Positions 1-9,813 of a stretch of DNA of 64,000 nucleotides are shown one piece after another; position 1 is the first letter of the stretch, and the number at the start of each line of letters is the position of its first letter. This DNA comes from Fervidobacterium nodosum Rt17-B1 (GTDB taxonomy: Bacteria > Thermotogota > Thermotogae > Thermotogales > Fervidobacteriaceae): NCBI RefSeq assembly GCF_000017545.1, contig NC_009718.1:806001-870000 (forward strand), read 5' to 3'. The notes under the pieces are model-generated. The model worked only from the letters and a program-made list of their open reading frames with translations, was not told where the DNA came from and ran no database searches. Made by a program: the position numbers and the translations under genes.

Positions 1-1055
1 GAGGCTTTTGAGTACGCAAAAAGAAATGCTAACTGCTTTGAGAAGATGAATATTCCTAACATTATGGTTAAACTAAAAATCTCCGCAAATTTTATAGCAT
101 AATTTAGCGCGTCTTCTATCCTTTTTACATTTCTAGCACCATAAGCAGCACCTGTAACGGGTGTTACAGCAGAAGAAATACCTATAATAGTCAACGTACC
201 AAGGTTTATTATCCTCCATGCCCCTGTAAAAGTCGCAACTCCAACATCCCCTCCAGCCTTCACAGCAAATCTATTCAAAACGTAAATTGCAATTGACATC
301 GCTATTTGAGCCAACGCCGTTGGAAAACCAACTATGGAAATATCTCGCAGATATTTACCATTGTATCTAAACTTCTTCAAAGAGACCTTTAAAAAAGTTT
401 TATCAGAAAAGAATAAATAATAGATAAATATAACCGTTGCTGATATAATAGATATTCCAGTTGCCCATGCAGCACCTTTAATTCCCAATTTAAATGTGTA
501 TATAAAAATAGGATCCAAAAAGATGTTCAATATAGAACTAAAGGTTACAGCATACATAGGTCTTTTAGAATCACCTTCACCACGTAATATTCCTACAGCG
601 GTGTTGTTAAACATTAGAAATGGTGTAAACAAAAAAATTATAAACCCATAATCATATGCTTTCTGAAGCGCTTCACCACTCGCGCCAATACCTTTAAGAA
701 CAGGTATCAACGTTGTGATACCTATTAAAACTGTAAAAAGTGAAACAATCAGCGAAAGTAAGATCGAATGTTCCGCTACGGAATTTGCACCTTCGTAATC
801 CTTCTCACCTATCTTTCTGGAAATAGCCGAACTTGTTCCAACAGTTATTCCCGTCGCGATCGAAACAACAATCATAAAGATTGGGAAGAAAAATCCCATA
901 GCTGCAAGTGTAACAGCTCCAAGTCCGGCAACCCATATAGCGTCAACAAGGTTATATATTGTCTGGACAAACATGGAAATCATATTTGGAATAGATAACT
1001 TTACAATGGCTTTCCTGTAATCTCCGAGCAGCAATTCTATATTTCGATTGTTCAT
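1..1055 (-). CDS. MATE-family multidrug/Na+ efflux transporter, N-terminal part (runs off window)
   Basis: The minus-strand frame is open from an ATG at 1055 to the window edge, giving about 351 residues of a family that usually has about 450. It begins MNNRNIELLLGDYRKAIVKL and continues with long hydrophobic segments. Typical MATE (NorM/DinF-type) features follow: an early 'IPNMISMFVQTIYNLVDAIW' segment and later 'GITVGTSSAISRKIG' and 'GILRGEGDSKRPMYA'. Family knowledge suggests cation-coupled export of drugs or metabolites across the inner membrane; the substrate cannot be read from the sequence. A GGAG ribosome site lies about 8 bases before the ATG. The start is 3 bases after the trmFO stop, so the two are probably co-transcribed. 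The C-terminus is missing only because the window ends. Confidence 0.88.
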   Translation of the reverse strand, partial: MNNRNIELLLGDYRKAIVKLSIPNMISMFVQTIYNLVDAIWVAGLGAVTLAAMGFFFPIFMIVVSIATGITVGTSSAISRKIGEKDYEGANSVAEHSILLSLIVSLFTVLIGITTLIPVLKGIGASGEALQKAYDYGFIIFLFTPFLMFNNTAVGILRGEGDSKRPMYAVTFSSILNIFLDPIFIYTFKLGIKGAAWATGISIISATVIFIYYLFFSDKTFLKVSLKKFRYNGKYLRDISIVGFPTALAQIAMSIAIYVLNRFAVKAGGDVGVATFTGAWRIINLGTLTIIGISSAVTPVTGAAYGARNVKRIEDALNYAIKFAEIFSLTIMLGIFIFSKQLAFLFAYSKA

Positions 1056-1058
1056 CGC

Positions 1059-2351
1059 TTATCCTCCAATCGTCAAACTAGTAATTTGATAGAATTTTTT
1101 CATCTCATCAAGCGCTTTCAAAGCTATTTTTTCCCTGTCTTTTCCCCCGCCGAGTAATCCAAAATTTGCGTACATTGGTTTAAGCTCTGGAGCGGTTGTT
1201 ATGTATCTTACTAATGCGCCACACATAGTCTTTTCTGGAAATTTTATCATATCCTTACCCAAAATTAATCTTGAAATATTTAAGCCGACGTATAATCCAG
1301 TCATAGCAGATTCAACATAACCTTCAACACCTGTAATCTGTCCAGCAAAGAATACATTTGGCATTTTCTTTAATCTCAAATACTCATCCAAAACCTTTGG
1401 GGAGTCTATATAACTATTTCTATGCATCACACCATATCTTAGAATTTCCGCGTTTTCTAACCCAGGAATTAATTGAATTATTCTTCTTTGCTCTCCCCAC
1501 TTTAATCTTGTCTGGAACCCAACGATATTGTACATAGTCCCTTCAACGTTTTCTTTTCTCAATTGAATGACAGCATATGGTTCTTTCCCCGTTTTTGGAT
1601 CTACAATACCAACAGGTCTCAGAGGACCGTAACGCATGGCATCCTTACCACTTCGAGCTATTTCTTCAATCGGTTGGCACCTCTCAAATAAAAGTTTTCT
1701 GTCAAAATCTTCTATCTCTATAACTTGAGCGTTTACAAGTTCATTCCAAAACCTTTCATATTCTTCTTTTGTCATAGGGCAGTTAATATAGTCACCTGTG
1801 CCTACACCGTATCTATCAGCAACAAAACAAACGTCCATATTAATACTTTCTGCACTAACAATTGGTGCAACAGCATCAAAGAAATTAAAAAATCCACCAG
1901 TTTGTTCCCTTATCCATTCAGCAAGCTTTCCATCTGTAGTTGGACCTGTAGCGATTATCCATATATCATCGGTATAAGGTTTTTCCACCTCTTCCCACAC
2001 TACTTTAACAAGTCCAGTTTGAAGAAGTTTTTCAGTAACACACTGAGAAAATTTTTCTCTATCAACAGCTAAAGCCTTACCAGCAGGCACGCTATTATTG
2101 TAAGCACATTCTAAAATTAAACTTCCCCATATTTCCATTTCCGCTTTTAGTAAACCTTCGGCATTCTTCAAGTCAGTAGATTTTAACGAGTTACTACAAA
2201 CAAGCTCTGCAAAATTTTCACTTACATGCACTGGTGATTTCTTTACTCTTTTCATTTCATGTATAACTACATTAAAACCATTTTTTACAAGTTGCCAAGC
2301 AGCTTCAGAACCTGCAAGCCCTGCTCCAATGATGTGAACTAATTTATTCAT
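1059..2351 (-). CDS. trmFO: Methylenetetrahydrofolate-tRNA-(uracil-5-)-methyltransferase (TrmFO)
   Basis: 430 aa, the usual length for TrmFO. The N-terminus has the FAD-binding Rossmann motif HIIGAGLAGSEAAW (residues about 6-19). The conserved 'LVCSNSLKS' segment (about residues 50-58) and a C-terminal 'FAGQITGVEGYVESAMTG' stretch are characteristic of the TrmFO/GidA-like flavoprotein fold. By family knowledge it makes 5-methyluridine at position 54 of the tRNA T-loop, using methylene-THF and FAD. It is transcribed away from the rRNA operon terminator and is followed 3 bases later by the MATE exporter. An AAAGGAG site precedes the ATG. An extended -10 box lies at 2402-2407. Confidence 0.95.
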   Translation of the reverse strand: MNKLVHIIGAGLAGSEAAWQLVKNGFNVVIHEMKRVKKSPVHVSENFAELVCSNSLKSTDLKNAEGLLKAEMEIWGSLILECAYNNSVPAGKALAVDREKFSQCVTEKLLQTGLVKVVWEEVEKPYTDDIWIIATGPTTDGKLAEWIREQTGGFFNFFDAVAPIVSAESINMDVCFVADRYGVGTGDYINCPMTKEEYERFWNELVNAQVIEIEDFDRKLLFERCQPIEEIARSGKDAMRYGPLRPVGIVDPKTGKEPYAVIQLRKENVEGTMYNIVGFQTRLKWGEQRRIIQLIPGLENAEILRYGVMHRNSYIDSPKVLDEYLRLKKMPNVFFAGQITGVEGYVESAMTGLYVGLNISRLILGKDMIKFPEKTMCGALVRYITTAPELKPMYANFGLLGGGKDREKIALKALDEMKKFYQITSLTIGG

Positions 2352-2401
2352 AGAAAAAAATAACTCCTTTCTTTCATTAAATAATTTTCAACAGCAAAAA
2401 G

Positions 2402-2410
2402 ATTATACCA
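2402..2410 (-). promoter_or_regulatory. Extended -10 promoter for trmFO
   Basis: On the minus strand TGGTATAAT reads from 2410 to 2402, a perfect TGn-TATAAT extended -10, about 50 bases before the trmFO ATG and just downstream of the rRNA terminator. No good -35 is visible at 17 bp (TATTAC). The same TGGTATAAT string recurs before fliH and at 14745-14753, which supports its being a real promoter motif here. Confidence 0.55.
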
Positions 2411-2436
2411 CAACATCCACAATGGTAATAGTATAA

Positions 2437-2470
2437 ACAAAAACCCCCTGAATCGAAATGATTCAGGGGG
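2437..2470 (-). terminator. Intrinsic terminator of the rRNA operon
   Basis: An 11-bp perfect stem (CCCCCTGAATC / GATTCAGGGGG, 2444-2470) with a 5-base loop. On the minus strand it is followed by a T-rich run (2437-2443), and it lies 17 bases beyond the 3' end of 5S rRNA. Confidence 0.88.
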
Positions 2471-2486
2471 TGAGGATTTAAGAAAT

Positions 2487-2604
2487 CCTGGGCACTACCT
2501 ACTCTCGCAAGCGGTCGCCCGCTTACTACCATCGGCCCACGGTGGCTTAGCGGCCAGGTTCGGAATGGTTCTGGGCGTTTCCCACCGTAGTATCGGCACC
2601 CAGG
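2487..2604 (-). rRNA. rrf: 5S ribosomal RNA
   Basis: About 118 nt. The two ends pair (5' CCTGGGTGCC with 3' GGTAGTGCCCAGG), as in the 5S terminal helix, and the interior holds the conserved loop sequences, seen on the plus strand as 'ccgcttactaccatcggccc' and 'ttcggaatgg'. It is the last gene of the rRNA operon, 21 bases downstream of the 23S 3' end. Its 5' end overlaps the distal end of the 23S processing stem by two bases. Confidence 0.93.
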
Positions 2605-2624
2605 TCATTCAAAAGTGCATAGGG
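2603..2624 (-). other. 23S rRNA processing stem, 3' arm
   Basis: These 22 bases are the reverse complement, with a single mismatch, of 6629-6650 on the other side of the 23S gene. Together they would form the long helix looping out 23S rRNA that RNase III cleaves in other bacteria. The processing role is inferred from family knowledge; the complementarity is seen directly. Confidence 0.75.
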
Positions 2625-2746
2625 CTTAAAGGTGAAGGTTTCGGCCTATTAGTACCGGTTGGCTCCACGCCTCTCGGCGCTTCCACCACCAGCCTATCTA
2701 GGTCCTCTTCTCGGACCGGCCTTATGGAGGCCTCATCTCGGAGCGC

Positions 2747-2777
<31 letters not shown>

Positions 2778-2904
2778 GCTCAGGAGCGTAGCTACCCAGC
2801 GTATGCACTTGGCAGTACAGCTGGTACACCAGTGGCTCCCTCACCCTGGTCCTCTCGTACAAAGGGCGACCCTCCTCAAGCCTCCTACGCCCGCAGCAGA
2901 TAGG

Positions 2905-2939
<35 letters not shown>

Positions 2940-2947
2940 ACGTACCC

Positions 2948-2978
<31 letters not shown>

Positions 2979-3231
2979 CCTGCTTCAGCCCCAGGATGGG
3001 ATGAGCCGACATCGAGGTGCCGAGCCTAGCCGTCGATGTGAACTCTCGGGCTAGACTAGCCTGTTATCCCCGGGGTAACTTTTGTCCGTTGATCGACGAC
3101 CCTTCCACTCGGAGTCGCCGGGTCACTAGGACCGGGTTTCCCCTCTGCTCGACCCGTCGGTCTCGCAGTCAGCCCGGCTTTTGCCCTTGCACTCAACGGT
3201 GGATTTCCAACCCACCTGAGCCGAGCTTTGC

Positions 3232-3291
<60 letters not shown>

Positions 3292-3531
3292 CCTCGCATG
3301 CTCTCCACATGCGTAGGTTAGAACTCCGCTGCAACGAGGGTGGTATCCCACCGCCGGCTCCACGTGCCCTGGCGAGCACGCTTCTTCGCCTCCCACCTAT
3401 CCTGTACACGCCGCAACAGAGCACAATACCAGGTTACAGTAAAGCTCCACGGGGTCTTTCCGTCTAGCTGCGGGTACTGGGCATCTTCACCCAGACTGAA
3501 ATTTCACCGGGTCCCCTGCCGAGACAGTGCC

Positions 3532-3668
<137 letters not shown>

Positions 3669-3826
3669 CGGGCAGGCGTCAGTCCCTATACTTCCTCTCA
3701 TCGAGTTGGCAGAGACCTGTGTTTTTGGTAAACAGTCGCCAGGGCCATTTCTCTGCGACCACCTCGGCCTCCGTCAGTTTCCACCTCGCGGCTTCCCCTG
3801 ACTTCAACCTACCGTGGCACCCCTTC

Positions 3827-3860
<34 letters not shown>

Positions 3861-4445
3861 TGGCAAGGGTTATCCCGCTCCCCTTAGCTTTTTCAGCCCG
3901 CCTACCTGTGTCGGTTTGCGGAACGGGCACCTGCTAACCACTACACGCGGCTTTTCTTGGCAGTGTGGCGTCAGCTCCGTTGACCCCTTTCGGAGTCTCC
4001 CCTTCACGGCTCAGCTCAGGCTGCGGACTTACCTACAGCCCTCTTCGCCTAACCGCTTGGAGGGATTTGCCACTTATCCCCGGAGCTTAGCCTCCTGCGT
4101 CCCCGCTTGCAGTATCGGTTAGCCGGTGGTACCGGAATATTAACCGGTTTCCCATCGGATACCCCTTTCGGGTTTTCCTTAGGTCCCGACTTACCCTGGG
4201 CGGACGACCCTTCCCCAGGTACCCTTAGGCTTTCGGGGGGATGGATTCTCACCATCCTCTCGTATACTCATGCCTGGATTCTCACTTCCGCTTCGTCCAG
4301 TAGCTCTCTCGAGTCTACCTTCTCCCTACCGCGGAACGCTCCCCTACCAATCTACCTAACGGTAGATTCCGTGGCTTCGGGGGGTGGCTTCAGCCCCGCA
4401 CATTTTCGGCGCAGTGCGGCTCGACCGGTGAGCTGTTACGCACTC

Positions 4446-4479
<34 letters not shown>

Positions 4480-4529
4480 GTTGTCTGGGCCACACCACAT
4501 CCTTCCTCTTCACACTTAGCCACCTCTCC

Positions 4530-4537
4530 GGGCCCTT
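4530..4537. repeat. Target-site duplication, left copy (GGGCCCTT)
   Basis: GGGCCCTT at 4530-4537 is repeated exactly at 5597-5604, flanking the insertion sequence. The preceding base (C4529 and C5596) also matches, so the duplication could be read as 9 bp. Joining the flanks through one copy restores a continuous, conserved 23S sequence. Confidence 0.88.
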
Positions 4538-5596
4538 GATAATGTTAACTAAAAGTATTGAAACTTTCCAAAAACCGCATTATCCTTATAAAGAGGGGAC
4601 ACCCCCCAACCAACTCTCGACAAAGGAGGTATCCCGATATGAACAACTCAACGCTCTCTTGTCCAAAATGCGGTTCCACCAGCTTATACAAAAACGGTCA
4701 TGACAAATACGGTAACCAACAATTCCTTTGCAAACTCTGCCATCATTCTTTCAAACTCTCCCATTCTCAAAAACGCAAAAACTTCCCTTTCCCTTATCCC
4801 AAATGCACTTCTTGTGGTAAATCTATGCAAATTTACAAAGTCCGTCGCTCTTTCGTTGTCTTCCGTTGTAGAGCTTGTCGTACCAAAGATAGAGTACCTT
4901 TTAACCTCCCCGAACCAGTCACCCTTATTCCTGAGAAATTTAAATATTTCCGCTTCCCTATCTTTTTCGTCTTAAAGGCTTTTGTTTTGTATATGAAACA
5001 CAATATGTCTTATCGCTCTCTTGCTCATTCTCTTAATATCAAAGTATCTCATGTCACCATATACAAATGGGTTATTAAATTGTGTACTTTATTCTCTGTA
5101 CTTTTTCCAACATTTACCATCGAAAATGTTTTCTCAGTTCATGCTGATGAAACTGTTCTTGTGTTCAAAGAACAAAAGTACTATGTTTGGCTATTAGTTG
5201 ATCACGAAACTAACTTAATTCTTTGTTGGCATGTCTCAAAGTATCGTGATATGGGACAAGTCAAAGTATTGCTCGAGAAGTTCTTTGGTAATTCAAAACC
5301 TAGAAACATTGAACTTATTACTGATGGACTTGGTGCATATGAAAGTGCAGTAAAGCTGTTGTTCAGAAATATCAATCACGTAGTGGTACCGCTCGGTAAA
5401 AACAATCAATGTGAATCTAAGTTTTCATTGTTGAAAGACTTTTTCCGACTCAAGCGAGGGCTGAAGAATACGAAGAACTTAGCGAAATATATTCAAGGAT
5501 TTTGTGTAGTGAAGAATCTTTGGAAAACGCACAATGGCAATATCAATCGCATTCTTTCACAATTACACTCTTTCATCACTACAAGTTAACACTATC
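4538..5596 (+). mobile_element. Complete insertion sequence inside the 23S rRNA gene
   Basis: 1059 bp with imperfect terminal inverted repeats. The left end is GATAATGTTAACT and the right end, read inward, is GATAGTGTTAACT (12 of 13 identical; about 20 of 26 when extended). It is flanked by GGGCCCTT direct repeats and carries one transposase gene whose stop codon lies inside the right inverted repeat. These are the marks of a recent, intact transposition. The transposase resembles IS6/IS1-like DDE enzymes with zinc-ribbon N-termini; I cannot assign the family with certainty. The element is oriented against rRNA transcription. Confidence 0.9.
4639..5589 (+). CDS. DDE transposase with two N-terminal zinc-binding motifs
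   Basis: 316 aa from the ATG at 4639, chosen because AAAGGAGGT (4622-4630) sits 8 bases upstream; the same frame is open back to a TTG at 4558. The N-terminus has two cysteine clusters: CPKCGS...CKLCHHSF and CTSCGK...CRACRTK. The catalytic region shows D in 'VHADETVLVF', D in 'LITDGLGAYESA' and E in 'NNQCESKFSLLKDFF', consistent with a DDE triad of the IS6/IS1-like superfamily. By family knowledge it would bind the inverted ends and catalyse transposition. The reading frame is intact, so the element may still be active. It is transcribed antisense to the surrounding 23S rRNA, and TAA overlaps the right inverted repeat. Confidence 0.88.
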   Translation: MNNSTLSCPKCGSTSLYKNGHDKYGNQQFLCKLCHHSFKLSHSQKRKNFPFPYPKCTSCGKSMQIYKVRRSFVVFRCRACRTKDRVPFNLPEPVTLIPEKFKYFRFPIFFVLKAFVLYMKHNMSYRSLAHSLNIKVSHVTIYKWVIKLCTLFSVLFPTFTIENVFSVHADETVLVFKEQKYYVWLLVDHETNLILCWHVSKYRDMGQVKVLLEKFFGNSKPRNIELITDGLGAYESAVKLLFRNINHVVVPLGKNNQCESKFSLLKDFFRLKRGLKNTKNLAKYIQGFCVVKNLWKTHNGNINRILSQLHSFITTS

Positions 5597-5604
5597 GGGC
5601 CCTT
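5597..5604. repeat. Target-site duplication, right copy (GGGCCCTT)
   Basis: Exact repeat of 4530-4537 immediately outside the right inverted repeat. It is followed by 'agccgacggtctgggttgtt', the continuation of the 23S gene on the plus strand. Confidence 0.88.
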
Positions 5605-6628
5605 AGCCGACGGTCTGGGTTGTTCCCCTCTCGTCCGTGAAGCTTATCCCTCACGGGCTCACTCCCAGGATCTCGTGTGGCGGCATTCGGAGTTTGACAG
5701 GGTTCGCAGGTTACCCCACTAGCCCTACCAGCGCTCTACCTCCACCACAGAACTCCTGAGGCTGCACCTCAATGCATTTCGGGGAGAACCAGCTATCACC
5801 GAGTTCGGTTAGCTTTTCACTCCTACCCACAGGTCATCCGAGGATTTTTCACGATCCACCGGTTCGGACCTCCAGTGGGTTTTACCCCACCTTCATCCTG
5901 CCCATGGGTAGCTCACCCGGCTTCGGGTCTATCGCTACTGACTCGCGCCCTATTCGGACTCGCTTTCGCTCCGGCTCCGCCTTTATCGGCTTAACCTCGC
6001 CAGCAGCGATAACTCCCAGGCTCATTAATCAAAAGGCACATCGTCACCCTCGCGGGCTCCGACTTCTTGTAGGCATGCAGTTTCAGGTCTCTTTCACTCC
6101 CCTTCCGGGGGGCTTTTCACCTTTCCCTCACGGTACTGGTTGCGCTATCGGTCGGCGAGGAGTATTTAGCCTTGGAGGGTGGTCCCCCCTGATTCACGCG
6201 GGATTCCTCGAGTCCCGCGCTACTCGGGATCACAGTCACTCCTTCATCACTCATTTCGCCTACGGGACTGTCACCCTCTTCGGTCAGCCTTCCCAGACTG
6301 TTCAGCTATGAGTGATTACGGAGCGGACTCAGCCTAACTGTGTCCCACAACCCCAGCCTTTCGGCTGGTTTAGGCTCCTCCCCTTTCGATCGCCTCTACT
6401 CAGGGAATCTCGTTTGATTTCTTTTCCTCCGGGTACTGAGATGTTTCACTTCCCCGGGTCTCGCGCCTCTCGGCGTGCACGCTTTCACGTGCACAGGTTG
6501 CCCCATTCGGGTATCCCGGGATCAACGCTCGCTTGCAGCTCCCCCGGGCTTTTCGCAGCTTGCCACGCCCTTCTTCGCCTCTCGCCGCCTAGGCATCCAC
6601 TGCATGCCCTTACTACCTTCACCTTCTT

Positions 6629-6650
6629 CCCTATGCACTTTTCAATGACC
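6629..6650 (-). other. 23S rRNA processing stem, 5' arm
   Basis: Pairs with 2603-2624 over 22 positions with one mismatch, directly bordering the 5' end of 23S rRNA and separated by 8 bases from tRNA-Ala. Confidence 0.75.
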
Positions 6651-6658
6651 TGTCCCAT

Positions 6659-6734
6659 TGGTGGAGACAAGGGGATTCGAACCCCTGACCCCCTGCTTGC
6701 AAAGCAGGTGCTCTCCCAGCTGAGCTATGTCCCC
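6659..6734 (-). tRNA. tRNA-Ala (TGC)
   Basis: 76 nt. The acceptor arm GGGGACA pairs with TGTCTCC (one G-U), the anticodon arm is CCTGC-TTTGCAA-GCAGG, and the T-arm contains GGTTCGAATCC. The CCA end is encoded (6661-6659). It lies in the 16S-23S spacer, downstream of tRNA-Ile. Confidence 0.95.
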
Positions 6735-6739
6735 ACCCA

Positions 6740-6816
6740 TGGTGGGCTCGGGAGGAATCGAACCTCCGACCTCACGCTTATCAGGCGTGCGCTCTGACCT
6801 TCTGAGCTACGAGCCC
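6740..6816 (-). tRNA. tRNA-Ile (GAT)
   Basis: 77 nt including an encoded CCA. The acceptor arm is GGGCTCG / CGAGCCC, the anticodon arm CACGC-CTGATAA-GCGTG gives GAT, and the T-arm contains GGTTCGATTCC. The Ile-Ala pair in the spacer is the common bacterial rRNA operon arrangement. Five bases separate it from tRNA-Ala. Confidence 0.95.
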
Positions 6817-6844
6817 AATCACTCAAATACGAATAGCAGCCACC
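6817..6844 (-). other. 16S rRNA processing stem, 3' arm
   Basis: Complementary to 8403-8430 upstream of 16S; the shared core is GGTGGCTGCTATTC followed by ATATTT/GTATTT. Together they would form the helix enclosing 16S rRNA, by analogy the RNase III substrate. Confidence 0.7.
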
Positions 6845-6854
6845 TGTCTCTCCT

Positions 6855-8365
<1,511 letters not shown>

Positions 8366-8402
8366 AATCTTCAGGTTCAACCCTGCTCTTTATCTTTTTT
8401 TC

Positions 8403-8430
8403 GGTGGCTGCTATTCATATTTCAATGACC
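8403..8430 (-). other. 16S rRNA processing stem, 5' arm
   Basis: Pairs with 6817-6844 (core GGTGGCTGCTATTC and flanking bases), about 40 bases upstream of the 16S 5' end. Confidence 0.7.
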
Positions 8431-8479
8431 GGACTCTTTCCTTCACTTCATCGTGTCAATCTTTTATCGCGCGTTTCAT

Positions 8480-8508
8480 ACTTTACCACGTTCGCTTATT
8501 TTTGTCAA
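8480..8508 (-). promoter_or_regulatory. rRNA operon promoter, proximal
   Basis: On the minus strand, TTGACA (8508-8503), a 17-base spacer ending GTGG, then TAAAGT (8485-8480). It closely resembles the next promoter 79 bases upstream, including AAAA-AAG-GAA-GTGG in the spacer. Confidence 0.8.
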
Positions 8509-8558
8509 GGGGTATTTTTATTCGTTTTTTCATTTCGCTTTTTTCTCAAGCGTTTCTT

Positions 8559-8587
8559 AATTTACCACATTCACTTGTTTTTGTCAA
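8559..8587 (-). promoter_or_regulatory. rRNA operon promoter, middle
   Basis: TTGACA (8587-8582), a 17-base spacer, TAAATT (8564-8559) on the minus strand. Spacer and flanks are nearly the same as in the proximal promoter, suggesting an old tandem duplication. Confidence 0.8.
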
Positions 8588-8650
8588 CTGACTTTTTTAT
8601 TTTTTTGTTTTTCTTTTTCTTGCGCTTTGCTTTTTCGCAGCGCGAGTTTC

Positions 8651-8679
8651 ATTCTACACCATCTTTTGTTAACTGTAAA
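8651..8679 (-). promoter_or_regulatory. rRNA operon promoter, distal
   Basis: TTTACA (8679-8674), a 17-base spacer, TAGAAT (8656-8651) on the minus strand, 92 bases upstream of the middle promoter. It matches consensus slightly less well. The remainder of 8680-8890 is AT-rich with no gene seen. Confidence 0.6.
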
Positions 8680-8892
8680 GCCTTCTCGCGTAACAACTAT
8701 CTACCTTTGTCTGTTACAAATTACATCATCCTTCCTATTACTCAGGCGTTTTAACACATCAAAAATCTTTATCTAATAATAATATAAATCCACATTAAGT
8801 TATTAATTTTTTTGTTTCAACTCATCAAAATAATCTATCAACTATTTCCTGCTTTTTATTGATTCAAATTCATGACTTTATTTTTTATCTTT

Positions 8893-8921
8893 TTGTGATA
8901 AAATTATATAAAGTATACAAT
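8893..8921 (+). promoter_or_regulatory. Possible promoter of the msrBA gene
   Basis: TTGTGA (8893-8898), 17 bases, TACAAT (8916-8921), about 30 bases before the start codon. A TATAAT at 8931-8936 is an alternative -10 without a good -35. Confidence 0.4.
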
Positions 8922-8952
8922 TAAACTCAATATAATTTATGGAGGCAAAATT

Positions 8953-9813
8953 ATGAAAAAAAGGATTGTAAACAATAATCTAAGTGAATTTGAAAAATTT
9001 GTCCTATTTGAGAAAGGAACTGAACCACCATTTACCGGAGAATATGAAAATCATTTTGAGAAAGGAATTTATGTATGCAAAAACTGTGGCATACCACTTT
9101 ACAATTCTAACGATAAATTCCACTCTGGTTGTGGTTGGCCAGCGTTCGATGATGAAATACCAGGAGCCGTGAGAAAGCAGTTAGATAGAGATGGTAAAAG
9201 AACGGAAATTGTTTGTGCTTACTGTGGCGCGCATCTTGGACACGTTTTCTACGGAGAGGGTTTCACACCGAAAAATGTTCGACACTGCGTAAATTCAGTA
9301 TCAATGAAATTTATTCCCGAAGGCCAAAAACCACCTATTGACAGGATGTTCTTTGCAGGTGGATGCTTTTGGGGAGTGGAACACCTTTTCAAACAACTTG
9401 ACGGTGTAGTTGATACACGCGTTGGATATATGGGTGGACATAGAAAAAATCCGACGTACGAGCAAGTGTGTACAGGTCTAACAGGTCATTATGAAACCGT
9501 TGAAGTTATCTTTGATCCGCTAAAAATCGACGAAGAGACTTTGGTTAAGTATTTCTTCGAAATTCACGATTTCACACAAGAAAACGGTCAAGGACCAGAT
9601 ATAGGCGAACAGTATAAAAGCGTTATTTTCTATACAAACGAAAAGCAAAAAGAGGTGGCAGAGAAAATAAAGGACGAACTTAGTAAAAAGTATAAAGTCG
9701 CAACGCAAATAAAAAAGGCAAGTGACTTTTGGCTTGCCGAGGATTACCACCAAGATTATTACGAAAAAACGGGAAAAACCCCGTATTGTCATTACAGAAG
9801 GAAGATATTCTAA
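8953..9813 (+). CDS. Bifunctional methionine sulfoxide reductase MsrB-MsrA
   Basis: 286 aa with two fused domains. Residues about 10-125 are MsrB: zinc cysteine pairs CKNCG and CAYCG, 'GCGWPAF', and 'RHCVNSVSM' with the catalytic Cys. Residues about 130-286 are MsrA, with the catalytic GCFWG motif and 'GYMGGHRKNPTYEQV', 'TGHYETVEV' and 'YHQDYYEK'. By family knowledge MsrB reduces the R and MsrA the S epimer of methionine sulfoxide in proteins. The order is B-A, the reverse of the better-known A-B fusions. No signal peptide is seen, so it should be cytoplasmic. GGAGG lies 8 bases before the ATG. The 3' end overlaps the convergent sirtuin gene by 4 bases. Confidence 0.95.
   Translation: MKKRIVNNNLSEFEKFVLFEKGTEPPFTGEYENHFEKGIYVCKNCGIPLYNSNDKFHSGCGWPAFDDEIPGAVRKQLDRDGKRTEIVCAYCGAHLGHVFYGEGFTPKNVRHCVNSVSMKFIPEGQKPPIDRMFFAGGCFWGVEHLFKQLDGVVDTRVGYMGGHRKNPTYEQVCTGLTGHYETVEVIFDPLKIDEETLVKYFFEIHDFTQENGQGPDIGEQYKSVIFYTNEKQKEVAEKIKDELSKKYKVATQIKKASDFWLAEDYHQDYYEKTGKTPYCHYRRKIF

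Noticed and set aside
4538-5596. Group I intron with homing endonuclease in 23S, as known in some Thermotoga
   Set aside because: The insert has inverted ends and a target duplication, encodes a DDE transposase on the opposite strand, and shows no intron core.
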